Shown piece after piece: positions 56,261 through 63,277 of a DNA stretch of 64,000 bases (position 1 is its first letter; each line of letters starts with the position of its first letter). The DNA lies in contig NZ_JOEH01000025.1 in assembly GCF_000719095.1 (NCBI RefSeq), positions 1 to 64,000 on the forward strand. The letters run 5' to 3'. A program made the position numbers and the translations under genes. The notes beneath the pieces were generated by a model. It worked only from the letters and a program-made list of their open reading frames with translations, searched no databases and had not been told where the DNA came from. This DNA comes from Streptacidiphilus jeojiense. GTDB taxonomy: Bacteria; Actinomycetota; Actinomycetes; Streptomycetales; Streptomycetaceae.

Positions 56261-57346
56261 CTAACGGGGTGCCGTCTCCGCCAGGTCCTGCAGCAGGGTG
56301 TAGGCGTCCTGGATGAAGGTACTGCGGCAGCCCGGGGTGGTGTTGGCGACGGCTGCGAGGCCGGTCCGGGCCTGCGGGCAGAATCCGATGAAGGCGGTGA
56401 AACCGCGGGTGGCACCGGAGTGGAAGAACAGGTCCCGTCCGGGGGCGGGACGCAGGCTCCACACCAGGCAGGTCCGCTCGCCGGTCCGCGGCAGCTGCAG
56501 GCGTGGGCGCTGGACGTCGGCCAACGCCTGCGCGAGCGACGCCCTTCTACCGGCGGCAACCGTCGGGTCGAGGAGGACCAGCAAGTAGCGCAGGAGGTCT
56601 CCTGCGGTGGAACGCAGCGCTCCCGCGCCGGGAAGCGCCGCAATCGACCACGGCGGCCGGGCCCGTCCGTGCCAGTATCCGGTGGCCTGCGCGCAGCCCG
56701 GGTCACAGGTGGTGCGCGTCAGTGACAGGGGCTCCAGGACGCGGTCCCGGAGCAGTTCGGCGTACGGGACTCCGGCGGCCTCGGCCAGCGCGCGGCCCAG
56801 CAGGCCCACCCCCAGGTTGGAGTAGTGCACCCGACTCCCCGGCCGGGCCCGAACCCTGGTGGCGGCAAGGGAGCTGAGCAACTGTCGGTCGCTGTAGGAC
56901 CCGTAGGGGTTGCTCGACCAGGACCGCGCGGCCGTGCGCAGCATCCCCCGTGGCAGGCGCGGGAGCCCCGAGGTGTGCGTGGCCAGGTGCAGTAGCGTGA
57001 TCGGCTCGCCGCTGCGGTGCGCCGGCGCGGTACCGGGTGGCAGGTACCGCGCGACCGGGTCGTTCAGACTGACGTCTCCGCGTGCGACGGCCTCGGCCAG
57101 GACCAGCGCGGTGAACGTCTTGGTGACGGAGCCGACCTCGAACCGGGTGGCCGGGTCCACCGACCGGCTGCCGGTGCGGTCGGCGCTGCCTCGGCACAGC
57201 AGTGACTGCTCACCGCCGCGCAGCGCCGCCACTGCCACGGCGGTGGCACCCGAGGCGCTACCCAGCAGCGGGGTGAGGCGGTCGGTGAGGTCGGCGCAGT
57301 CGGGGGGAGCGGGGCTGTCGGTGACAGTGGTGTGACGGGGGATCAC
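56261..57346 (-). CDS. beta-lactamase-fold serine hydrolase (class C / D-peptidase type)
   Basis: A 361-residue serine hydrolase. The three active-site elements are present: SxxK as SVTK (Ser73-Lys76), YxN as YSN (Tyr175-Asn177), and the KTG equivalent HSG in FFHSGATRGF (~residue 320). No signal peptide or lipobox is visible at the GTG start (57346), so, unlike most penicillin-binding enzymes, it is probably cytoplasmic. The GTG overlaps the stop of the upstream gene by four bases, making it the last gene of the four-gene operon that begins at 59246. It could hydrolyse an ester, amide or peptide made within that operon (inference). Confidence 0.88.
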   Translation of the reverse strand: MIPRHTTVTDSPAPPDCADLTDRLTPLLGSASGATAVAVAALRGGEQSLLCRGSADRTGSRSVDPATRFEVGSVTKTFTALVLAEAVARGDVSLNDPVARYLPPGTAPAHRSGEPITLLHLATHTSGLPRLPRGMLRTAARSWSSNPYGSYSDRQLLSSLAATRVRARPGSRVHYSNLGVGLLGRALAEAAGVPYAELLRDRVLEPLSLTRTTCDPGCAQATGYWHGRARPPWSIAALPGAGALRSTAGDLLRYLLVLLDPTVAAGRRASLAQALADVQRPRLQLPRTGERTCLVWSLRPAPGRDLFFHSGATRGFTAFIGFCPQARTGLAAVANTTPGCRSTFIQDAYTLLQDLAETAPR

Positions 57347-58263
57347 GTCGCCGACCAGGTGCCGCCCAGGGCACGGGAGAGGGTGAGCGTGCTGGCGATG
57401 ACGGCGACGACCGCGGTGTGCTCGTGGTCCTTGAAGGCCTGCCGGGGATCGTCGGTCACCGGCTCGGCGTCCCTGGGCAGCAGCCCGCTGGGGTGTTGCA
57501 CCTGGCTGAGCCGCTCCCAGATGCGCGGATCGCATACCGGTTCGGGCAGGCAGGCGTCGACGATCAGCAGTTCGCCGAGCAGATCCCACTGGGCGACCTC
57601 CTGCCAGACGTCCGCCCACACCGGCAGCCAGGTCTGCAGGTAGGCGGCGAGCGGTTGGGGCAGGCCGTCGGGGTCGGCAGCCCAGTCGGTCAGGTGGAAC
57701 ACGGTGTGGGTCATGTTGTAGCCGGTCATCCAGTCGATCATCCAGGGCTCCGGAGAGGCCCCCAGCCAGGTGTCGGCGGCCAGTTCGGCCCAGTTCCGGG
57801 GTCGGCCCGAGCCGATCACCCGATGGGCGTTGGCGACGCCCAGGCGCCGATTGGGCATCATCTCGACAGCGCGGGTCGACGCCAGGGCGCTCAGGTGCTC
57901 GGCGATCCGATCCAGCCCGGCGTGCCGGTGACCGCCCCTGACGAAGTGGGCGTAGGTCTCGACCGGGTCGGTGACCATGGGGTGGCGCAGCTGCCGCTCG
58001 AACAGGAAGTCTCCATGGCGCAGTTGTGCCCAGGCCTGGTCCAGCAGTTCCCGTGACCTCTGCAGCTCCGCTGGTCGGCCCACGCCCTCGCGCAGGACGA
58101 GAGAGGTGGCCAGCGCAGTCTCCCCCAGGGGTTTGTAGGCGTTGTCGGGGTCGGCGAAGTCGACTGTTGTAGCGGGAAGGGCGCCGAAGTGCGCGCTGTC
58201 GTGCAGCCAGGACAGCGCCTGTGTTCCGATTCGCTGCGCGGTGCTCAGGACAGCGCCGTTCAC
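57343..58263 (-). CDS. uncharacterised alpha-helical protein (DUF6895-like)
   Basis: A 306-residue soluble protein. Strongly patterned segments (ALSWLHDSAHFGALPATTVD, YNMTHTVFHLTDWAADPDGL and ADVWQEVAQWDLLGELLIVD) give a helical-bundle or alpha/alpha-toroid appearance. I associate it with a family labelled DUF6895, but I cannot verify that here. There is no catalytic motif I can name; conserved-looking His/Asp/Trp residues cluster around THTVFHLTDW. AGGAGGGG precedes the GTG at 58263. It overlaps both neighbours in the operon by four bases, so it is produced in step with them. Confidence 0.75.
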   Translation of the reverse strand: MNGAVLSTAQRIGTQALSWLHDSAHFGALPATTVDFADPDNAYKPLGETALATSLVLREGVGRPAELQRSRELLDQAWAQLRHGDFLFERQLRHPMVTDPVETYAHFVRGGHRHAGLDRIAEHLSALASTRAVEMMPNRRLGVANAHRVIGSGRPRNWAELAADTWLGASPEPWMIDWMTGYNMTHTVFHLTDWAADPDGLPQPLAAYLQTWLPVWADVWQEVAQWDLLGELLIVDACLPEPVCDPRIWERLSQVQHPSGLLPRDAEPVTDDPRQAFKDHEHTAVVAVIASTLTLSRALGGTWSAT

Positions 58264-58997
58264 AGCCCCTCCTCCTGGGACAGCCGCTCGCCGACCCGCA
58301 GGTCCAGGGCGGTGCGGGCGCTGGGGCCGCCGAACAGGCGGATGTGTCGGAGCAACGGGGCCAGGTCGACCGGCGAGTGCACCCCGTGGGAGTGTCCCAG
58401 GGCGAGCCAGCGTGCGGTGCGGGCCGCTGTGCGGTAGTCGCGGCGCAGCATCGAGCGCACCGTGCCCCTGGCCAGGGCCCGGGCATGGCGCTGTGCGGCC
58501 TCGTGCACGGGGCTGTCCAGTCCTGGCAGGGCCAGTGGCGCGAGTTGGGCCATCCATCCGGACCATTCCTGCCAGTGGAAGTCGTCCTCGGGGACCAGGT
58601 GTCGATCCGGCATCGGCACGACACGCTCGGGGTCGGGTGCGCACCGGTCCAGGAGCTCGGCGGCTGCCCAGTCGCGCCAGGCCACGGCGGACGCGGCGGT
58701 CGACCCGTCGGCCCCGGAGCCGCTGGGGTCGGGTGCTGAGAAGAGTTGGAATGCCTGGGCCAGGGCCACGGCTTCCTCCAGTTCGGCGCACAGCGGGACG
58801 GCGGCCAGCTGGTAGGGGGCGAAGAGGTCTGCGCCGATCACGCGGGCCGCTGCCAGGTCGGGTTTCGAGGCGCCCACCGGGTCCGGCCGCGGCGCGTCCG
58901 TGCCCTCGACCGCTTCCAGCACGGCGAGGGCACGAACGGCCATCCGCTCGGCGGCCTGGGAAATCTCTTCCTCAGGGGTGGCGTCGTAGACGGACAT
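58260..58997 (-). CDS. uncharacterised operon protein
   Basis: A 245-residue soluble, mostly helical and acidic protein with no family I recognise. Segments include DLFAPYQLAAVPLCAELEEA, WRDWAAAELLDRCAPDPERV and FHWQEWSGWMAQLAPLALPG. The ATG at 58997 lies 51 bases downstream of the small-peptide gene, and its stop overlaps the next gene by four bases. Conserved context, not motif, suggests that it works with the DUF6895-like protein and the peptide. Confidence 0.65.
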   Translation of the reverse strand: MSVYDATPEEEISQAAERMAVRALAVLEAVEGTDAPRPDPVGASKPDLAAARVIGADLFAPYQLAAVPLCAELEEAVALAQAFQLFSAPDPSGSGADGSTAASAVAWRDWAAAELLDRCAPDPERVVPMPDRHLVPEDDFHWQEWSGWMAQLAPLALPGLDSPVHEAAQRHARALARGTVRSMLRRDYRTAARTARWLALGHSHGVHSPVDLAPLLRHIRLFGGPSARTALDLRVGERLSQEEGL

Positions 58998-59048
58998 CAG
59001 CGAGTCAGGCTCCGATCCCGCTGGGCGCGATCAGGGCCACGCTGTCGG

Positions 59049-59246
59049 TCACCGGCCCTTCGGCGGCTTGGGCGACAGCAGAAGGCCCAGGAGCAGCAGG
59101 CCCCCGCCGATGTCCTCCGGCGCGTAGAGCGGGGCGTCGCTGACCGGCGCCTCCGTCTCCACCATCAGCGCCGTCATCGCACTGTACTCCGCCGGGGTCA
59201 CGCACGTTCCCTCGATGGGGTGGATCGTTTCCTGAGTAAGCATCAT
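59049..59246 (-). CDS. small peptide (65 aa), possible precursor peptide
   Basis: The ATG pair (59246, 59243) follows the strong site GAGGAGGC. The peptide has an acidic N-terminal two thirds (LTQETIHPIEGTCVTPAEYS, residues ~3-22, then ETEAPVSDAPLYAPED), a GGG at ~48-50, and a hydrophobic Leu-rich run with a basic tail (LLLLGLLLSPKPPKGR). It contains a single Cys. This split, leader-like acidic part and short hydrophobic end after Gly-Gly, resembles a ribosomal precursor peptide, but I see no known maturase beside it. It is the first gene of an operon with two unknown proteins and a serine hydrolase. Confidence 0.6.
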   Translation of the reverse strand: MMLTQETIHPIEGTCVTPAEYSAMTALMVETEAPVSDAPLYAPEDIGGGLLLLGLLLSPKPPKGR

Positions 59247-59266
59247 GCCTCCTCGAACAACAGACG

Positions 59267-59286
59267 CACCGCCGGATCCGGCGGTG
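59267..59286. promoter_or_regulatory. perfect 20-bp palindrome upstream of the peptide gene
   Basis: CACCGCCGGATCCGGCGGTG reads identically on both strands. It begins 21 bp upstream of the ATG at 59246, so it is either an operator overlapping the 5' leader or a hairpin in the mRNA next to the ribosome site. It is the longest perfect zero-gap palindrome I found in the window. Confidence 0.7.
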
Positions 59287-59526
59287 TTCCCACAACCACC
59301 GACCATAGATTGGATACGAACAACCTGCATCATGTGCGTGTCGCTGCACAGCCACGGGTGGTCCAGATCGCTGAACCCGCGATGCACTGAGAGTCGCCGA
59401 CCTTATGCGCGCGGTCCCCCTGGCGATAGCGTGCGGCCAGCACGGCTGAGCCCAGACCCCGCCCAGCCGAACCGCACATCGGGCACAGGCCTGCATTGCC
59501 GCAACGGGGTCGCTGAGCGGGGCATC

Positions 59527-59925
59527 GTGGAGGCTACGCCCTATGGGACAGAGCCGTTCGGGCAGCAGCCCGACTTCTGGGTATCGAGTGACGTCCTGCC
59601 GGACGGTCAGCTCGTCTGTCGCGTCTTCGGTGACCTGGACGCGGACACCGTCCGAACGGCGGAAGATGCGATAACGACGTCACTCCTGGAGAGCCCGCGC
59701 TTGCTGGTGATCGACTTCGCGCACTGCAGCTTCTTCGACTCCAGCGGCCTGGGCATGCTGATCCGCCTGCGCAATCGACCCACCGAGACCATCGACATGA
59801 CCATCCGCCTCAGCGGCTTACCTCTCACCATGTCCCGGATCTTCAGCTTCACAGGCGCTGACTCGATCTTCACCACCTGGCCGACCGTCGCCGATGCACT
59901 CGCCAGCGGCACCGCACCTGACTGA
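59527..59925 (+). CDS. STAS-domain anti-sigma factor antagonist
   Basis: A 132-residue protein built around a STAS domain (residues ~25-130). The phosphorylatable Ser is in the motif FDSSGLGMLIRLRNR (~residues 74-88), the site where a partner anti-sigma kinase acts. VIDFAHCSFF precedes it, as in SpoIIAA-like proteins. The GTG at 59527 gives the usual N-terminus; a longer open frame to 59245 overlaps the divergent peptide gene and is unlikely. No kinase or sigma factor is adjacent, so it is an orphan partner, common in Streptomyces. It is divergent from the peptide operon. Confidence 0.85.
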   Translation: MEATPYGTEPFGQQPDFWVSSDVLPDGQLVCRVFGDLDADTVRTAEDAITTSLLESPRLLVIDFAHCSFFDSSGLGMLIRLRNRPTETIDMTIRLSGLPLTMSRIFSFTGADSIFTTWPTVADALASGTAPD

Positions 59926-60098
59926 CCATCAGTCCGTGCTCTCCGCCGGCGCATTCGAGTTCAACCTCAGGCGGAGTGCTCCTGCTGCTCCGGCTGCGCA
60001 GCAGGGTGAACCAGGAATGGAGCGGCGCCCGATGGAAGGGAGTCAGGAGAAGGCCCGAAGCGGCACCGGGTCGGTACCGCCCTTCGGCCTGTTTGCGA

Positions 60099-60410
60099 CT
60101 ACTCGGGGCCAGCGGCGTCCTGGGTCACACTCCTCGTAAGGTCTTGGAGGTCCTTCCAGCCCAGTTCCTCGCCGTGGGCGGCCAGTTGTTTGCGCATGAA
60201 CGTCTTCGGGTTGAGGTCCTCGAAGTCGAAATCCTGGAGCTCCGGGCCGAGTTCACCGCGGATGTCCTGTTTGGCCCTGTCCGAGAATTCTCTGACGGCC
60301 TGGAGGATCCTCATGGCATCGGCGATCAGCTTGGGAAGCTTGTCCGGACCGAAAATGATCACTGCCAGGATCGCCAGTGCCACCAGCTTGAAGGCACTGA
60401 TGTCGAACAT
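60099..60410 (-). CDS. tatB: TatB-type twin-arginine translocase subunit
   Basis: A 103-residue membrane protein with a single helix (residues ~6-22) followed by an amphipathic segment and a polar C-terminus. The signature FGPDKLPKLIADAMR (~20-34) and the actinobacterial TatB motif FEDLNPKTFMRKQL (~62-75) identify it. TatB receives twin-arginine signal peptides before TatA pore assembly. It is not beside tatA or tatC; its gene follows a membrane-protein gene and a cupredoxin gene with gaps of 3 and 10 bases, so it is a second, specialised TatB copy (inference). Confidence 0.88.
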   Translation of the reverse strand: MFDISAFKLVALAILAVIIFGPDKLPKLIADAMRILQAVREFSDRAKQDIRGELGPELQDFDFEDLNPKTFMRKQLAAHGEELGWKDLQDLTRSVTQDAAGPE

Positions 60411-60413
60411 CGG

Positions 60414-60833
60414 TCATCCCAGCCCGTTGGGACGGGTGGACCGGGTCCGCGCGGCTGCCGTCAGCAGAGGGAGAAGGGCGACGATGGCGAGCCCCTGCCC
60501 GGCCAGGGCCCAGAGCTTGTCGGTGGACCAGATCGGCTCGTACATGTCCGGAAAGGGACCGAACGCGCCCAGGTCCACATAGCGGTACACCAGGATCGCA
60601 CCCAGGCCCGCGACCGCGGTCAGCACCGCGAACAGATCGCCCGGGAACCGGCGCACGACCAGCACCAGAACCACCGCCAGGGCAGCGGCGCCGGCCTCGA
60701 CGCGGAACAGCGTGCCCTCACTGATGGTGGCCGTCACCGCGTCGTACTGGCCGGCGAGCCGGGCGTGCACGGCCGCGTCGACGGCCAGCCCGAGAGCGGC
60801 CAGGCTGCGCAGGATCGCGTGGAATGCGGCCAT
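60414..60833 (-). CDS. four-helix membrane protein
   Basis: A 139-residue protein with four predicted membrane helices (residues ~8-24, ~45-63, ~67-85, ~106-127). The first helix carries a His (DAAVHARL), and FPDMYEPIWSTDKLWALAG separates the last two. It resembles DoxX-like or small quinol-type membrane subunits, but I cannot assign a family. It lies between the cupredoxin and TatB genes with gaps of 10 and 3 bases, in the same transcript. Confidence 0.7.
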   Translation of the reverse strand: MAAFHAILRSLAALGLAVDAAVHARLAGQYDAVTATISEGTLFRVEAGAAALAVVLVLVVRRFPGDLFAVLTAVAGLGAILVYRYVDLGAFGPFPDMYEPIWSTDKLWALAGQGLAIVALLPLLTAAARTRSTRPNGLG

Positions 60834-60843
60834 GACAGCCTTC

Positions 60844-61263
60844 CTAACGCACGGTCAGGGTGCCGTGCATGAACTGGTGGATGGTGCAGATGTAGGGGTA
60901 GCTGCCGGGCTTGGTCGGCGCGGTGAAGCTGCCGGACTTGCCGGGAGCGATGTCGCCGGTGTCGAAGGACTTGTCGCCGGCGGTCACCGTGTGGGTGCTG
61001 GAGTCATGGTTGACCACGGTCACCGTCTGTCCCGGACTGACCGTCAGCGCGCTGGGCGCAAAAGTGAAATCGGAGATCACGATCTGCGTTCCGGTGGGAC
61101 TGGACGCGGCGACCGTGTCCGTGGAACTGGCCACACCCGACGCCACGGCACCGGCAGAGGTGGAACCGCCACCGGATGACCCGGAACTGGAGCATCCGGC
61201 CAGGCCCAGCATCAGAGCGCCAACAACCACCGCCACCTGCCGCGCCACTTTTGAAACGGCCAC
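60844..61263 (-). CDS. cupredoxin-domain lipoprotein
   Basis: A 139-residue lipid-anchored copper protein. The signal peptide ends in the lipobox LAGC (Cys24), then a Ser/Gly/Ala-rich linker (~25-57). The cupredoxin domain (~58-139) shows a type 1 copper site: His91 in SSTHTV, Cys126, His129 and Met132 in YICTIHQFM. It resembles plastocyanin/amicyanin-like electron carriers. The GTG at 61263 gives the signal peptide; a longer frame to 61395 lacks one. It is the first gene of a three-gene operon with a four-helix protein and TatB, which suggests a membrane-linked copper redox system. Confidence 0.85.
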   Translation of the reverse strand: MAVSKVARQVAVVVGALMLGLAGCSSSGSSGGGSTSAGAVASGVASSTDTVAASSPTGTQIVISDFTFAPSALTVSPGQTVTVVNHDSSTHTVTAGDKSFDTGDIAPGKSGSFTAPTKPGSYPYICTIHQFMHGTLTVR

Positions 61264-61564
61264 GCTGTCACGACCTACCCTTGTCGACGGATCGGCCCGC
61301 CGTATCGCGAGCCATTGATCACTATTCGCAGCCGGGCTTCGGACGGATGGGCCCCGAGCGGCCGACAGCCGCAGGATCACCCGCACGAGTGACATCCAAG
61401 GCCGTACGGGTGCGGATGCGGCGGCCGGTCATCGGTTGAACGGCGCGAGGGTCCCCCGCGGATCGAAGAGGACCGGGATCCCGGTGATCCAGGGCAGCGC
61501 TCCGATCGGCGGTCAGCGCCTTCCGAACAGCCGGGGTGCCATAGTGCAGTTCACGCTCCGGTGA
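61264..61564. other. intergenic region
   Basis: 301 bases between the cupredoxin start and the end of the OhrR gene. It includes the perfect palindrome ACCGGGATCCCGGT at 61472-61485, about 80 bases beyond the OhrR stop, possibly its terminator. Nothing else recognisable. Confidence 0.4.
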
Positions 61565-62029
61565 TCAGGGCTGGGCCGAGACGTTCGCGGTAAGCAGGCG
61601 CAGCAGGTGACGCGCCTGTTCGAACTGGGACGGGGTCAGGCCCATGGCCTCACCGATGGCGGTGGGGACGGCCCGGGCTTGCTCGCGCAGGTCCCGACCC
61701 TGCTCCGTGAGGGTCACCAGGACGGTCCGTTCGTCTTCCGGGCGGCGCTCGCGGCTGAGCAGGCCGGCCGACTCCAGGCGCTTGATCAGCGGGGTGAGCG
61801 TGCCGTAGTCGAGGTTGAGCGCGGCGCCGATGTCCTTGATCGGCACCGTGCCGTGTTCCCACAGCACCAGCAGCACCAGGTACTGCGGATAGGTCAGCCC
61901 GAGGGCTTCGAGCAACGGCCGGTAGCGCTGGGTCACCGCGCGGGAGGCCGCGTACAGCGCGAAGCACAACTGGTCGTTGAGCAGCAGGGAGTGGGCTTGC
62001 TGCTCAGTGGGGGTCTCAAGGCTGCCCAC
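61565..62029 (-). CDS. ohrR: OhrR-type MarR-family redox regulator
   Basis: A 154-residue MarR-family repressor. The N-terminal sequence NDQLCFALYAASRAV places the reactive Cys at residue 22, and YPQYLVLLVLWEHG with the winged helix DYGTLTPLIKRLESAGLL is typical of OhrR proteins, which leave DNA when organic hydroperoxides oxidise this Cys. No second Cys is present near the C-terminus, so it belongs to the one-Cys class. The start is GTG 62029 after AAGGAG. The usual ohr peroxidase gene is missing; the divergent gene is an esterase. Confidence 0.9.
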   Translation of the reverse strand: MGSLETPTEQQAHSLLLNDQLCFALYAASRAVTQRYRPLLEALGLTYPQYLVLLVLWEHGTVPIKDIGAALNLDYGTLTPLIKRLESAGLLSRERRPEDERTVLVTLTEQGRDLREQARAVPTAIGEAMGLTPSQFEQARHLLRLLTANVSAQP

Positions 62030-62110
62030 AACGGTTCACTCCTTCGCTCGGTCCAGGTCCTCGGCAACCGTCACAGGGTATTCCGGCGACGGCAGGAGTT
62101 CAACGCATGC

Positions 62111-62134
62111 GATTAACTTGTGCACAAGGTAATC
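62111..62134. promoter_or_regulatory. putative OhrR operator (24 bp)
   Basis: GATTAACTTGTG and CACAAGGTAATC form an inverted repeat with a single mismatch around the centre. The TTGTGCACAA core resembles operators of actinobacterial OhrR/MarR proteins. It lies between the divergent ohrR and esterase genes. Confidence 0.75.
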
Positions 62135-62197
62135 GTGCCATAGCCTTCTTGGTACCGGGCAGAACGCCTTCGCGATCCGACACCACAGGAGCTCGCC

Positions 62198-63166
62198 ATG
62201 ACCGACTACACGCCGACCGCTCCGGTCCTCGAGCAGGCCGCGGCCGACTTCGCCGCCGCCACCGCCAACCCGCCCTACCTGTTCGACCTCGGTCCGGCCG
62301 AGGGCCGCAAGGCCGTGGACGAGGTGCAGTCCGGCGAGATCGCCGAACCGCAGGTGGACGAGGAGTGGATCACCGTCCCGGGTGGTCCGACCGGCCAGGT
62401 CCGCGCCCGGATCGTCAAGCCCGCGGGCTCGACCGGCGCCCTCCCTGTGGTCATCTACATCCACGGCGCAGGATGGGTGTTCGGCAACGCCCACACCCAC
62501 GACCGCCTGGTGCGCGAACTCGCCGTCGGCACCGGATCGGCGGTCGTCTTCCCCGAGTACGACCTCTCCCCCGAGCAGCGGTACCCGACCGCGATCGAGC
62601 AGAACTACGCCGTGGCCCGCTGGGTCGTCACCGAAGGCGCCACCAAGGGTCTGGACGCCTCACGCATCGCCGCCGCCGGCGATTCGGTCGGCGGGAACAT
62701 GACCGCCGCCCTGACCCTGATGGCCAAGGAGCGCGGCGACATCCCGCTGCTCGCGCAGGTGCTGTTCTACCCGGTCACCGACGCCTCCTTCGACACCGAG
62801 TCGTACCGGCAGTTCGCCACCGGGTACTTCCTGCGCCGTGACGCGATGCAGTGGTTCTGGGACCAGTACACGACCGACCCGGACCAGCGCGCCCAGATCA
62901 CCGCGAGCCCGCTGCGCGCCACCGTCGAGCAACTCGCGGGCCTGCCGCAGGCCCTGGTGATCACCGGTGAGGCGGATGTGCTGCGCGACGAGGGCGAGGG
63001 CTACGCCAACAAGCTCCGCCAGGCCGGGGTCCCGGTCACCGCCACCCGCTACCAGGGCGTCATCCATGACTTCGTGATGCTCAACGCGCTGCGCAGCACC
63101 CACGCCGCCGAGGCCGCGATCACCCAGGCCATCGGCTTCCTGCGCGCCGCGCTCGGCACGGCGTAA
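62198..63166 (+). CDS. HSL-family alpha/beta hydrolase (esterase)
   Basis: A 322-residue esterase of the hormone-sensitive-lipase family. The oxyanion motif HGAG (89-92) in IHGAGWVFG, the nucleophile Ser163 in GDSVGGN, the catalytic Asp in ITGEADVLRDEG and the catalytic His in VIHDFVML are visible. There is no signal peptide, so it is cytoplasmic. Its ATG has AGGAGCTCGCC upstream. Divergence from ohrR and the shared operator suggest that organic peroxide exposure derepresses it, although its role in stress is unknown. Confidence 0.93.
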   Translation: MTDYTPTAPVLEQAAADFAAATANPPYLFDLGPAEGRKAVDEVQSGEIAEPQVDEEWITVPGGPTGQVRARIVKPAGSTGALPVVIYIHGAGWVFGNAHTHDRLVRELAVGTGSAVVFPEYDLSPEQRYPTAIEQNYAVARWVVTEGATKGLDASRIAAAGDSVGGNMTAALTLMAKERGDIPLLAQVLFYPVTDASFDTESYRQFATGYFLRRDAMQWFWDQYTTDPDQRAQITASPLRATVEQLAGLPQALVITGEADVLRDEGEGYANKLRQAGVPVTATRYQGVIHDFVMLNALRSTHAAEAAITQAIGFLRAALGTA

Positions 63167-63182
63167 CACGCAGGGCAGCGGA

Positions 63183-63210
63183 CCGGGCACGCGCGGACGC
63201 GCGTGCCCGG
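63183..63210. terminator. terminator hairpin behind the esterase
   Basis: CCGGGCACGCGC (63183-63194) pairs perfectly with GCGCGTGCCCGG (63199-63210) around a GGAC loop, 17 bases after the esterase stop and before the convergent serine hydrolase. Confidence 0.8.
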
Positions 63211-63277
63211 GAGCGCCGCTGTGCAGGGGGTACCGCTGTGCAGCGGCAGAGGGATCCGCTCCGCCGTTCAGGCCCGC

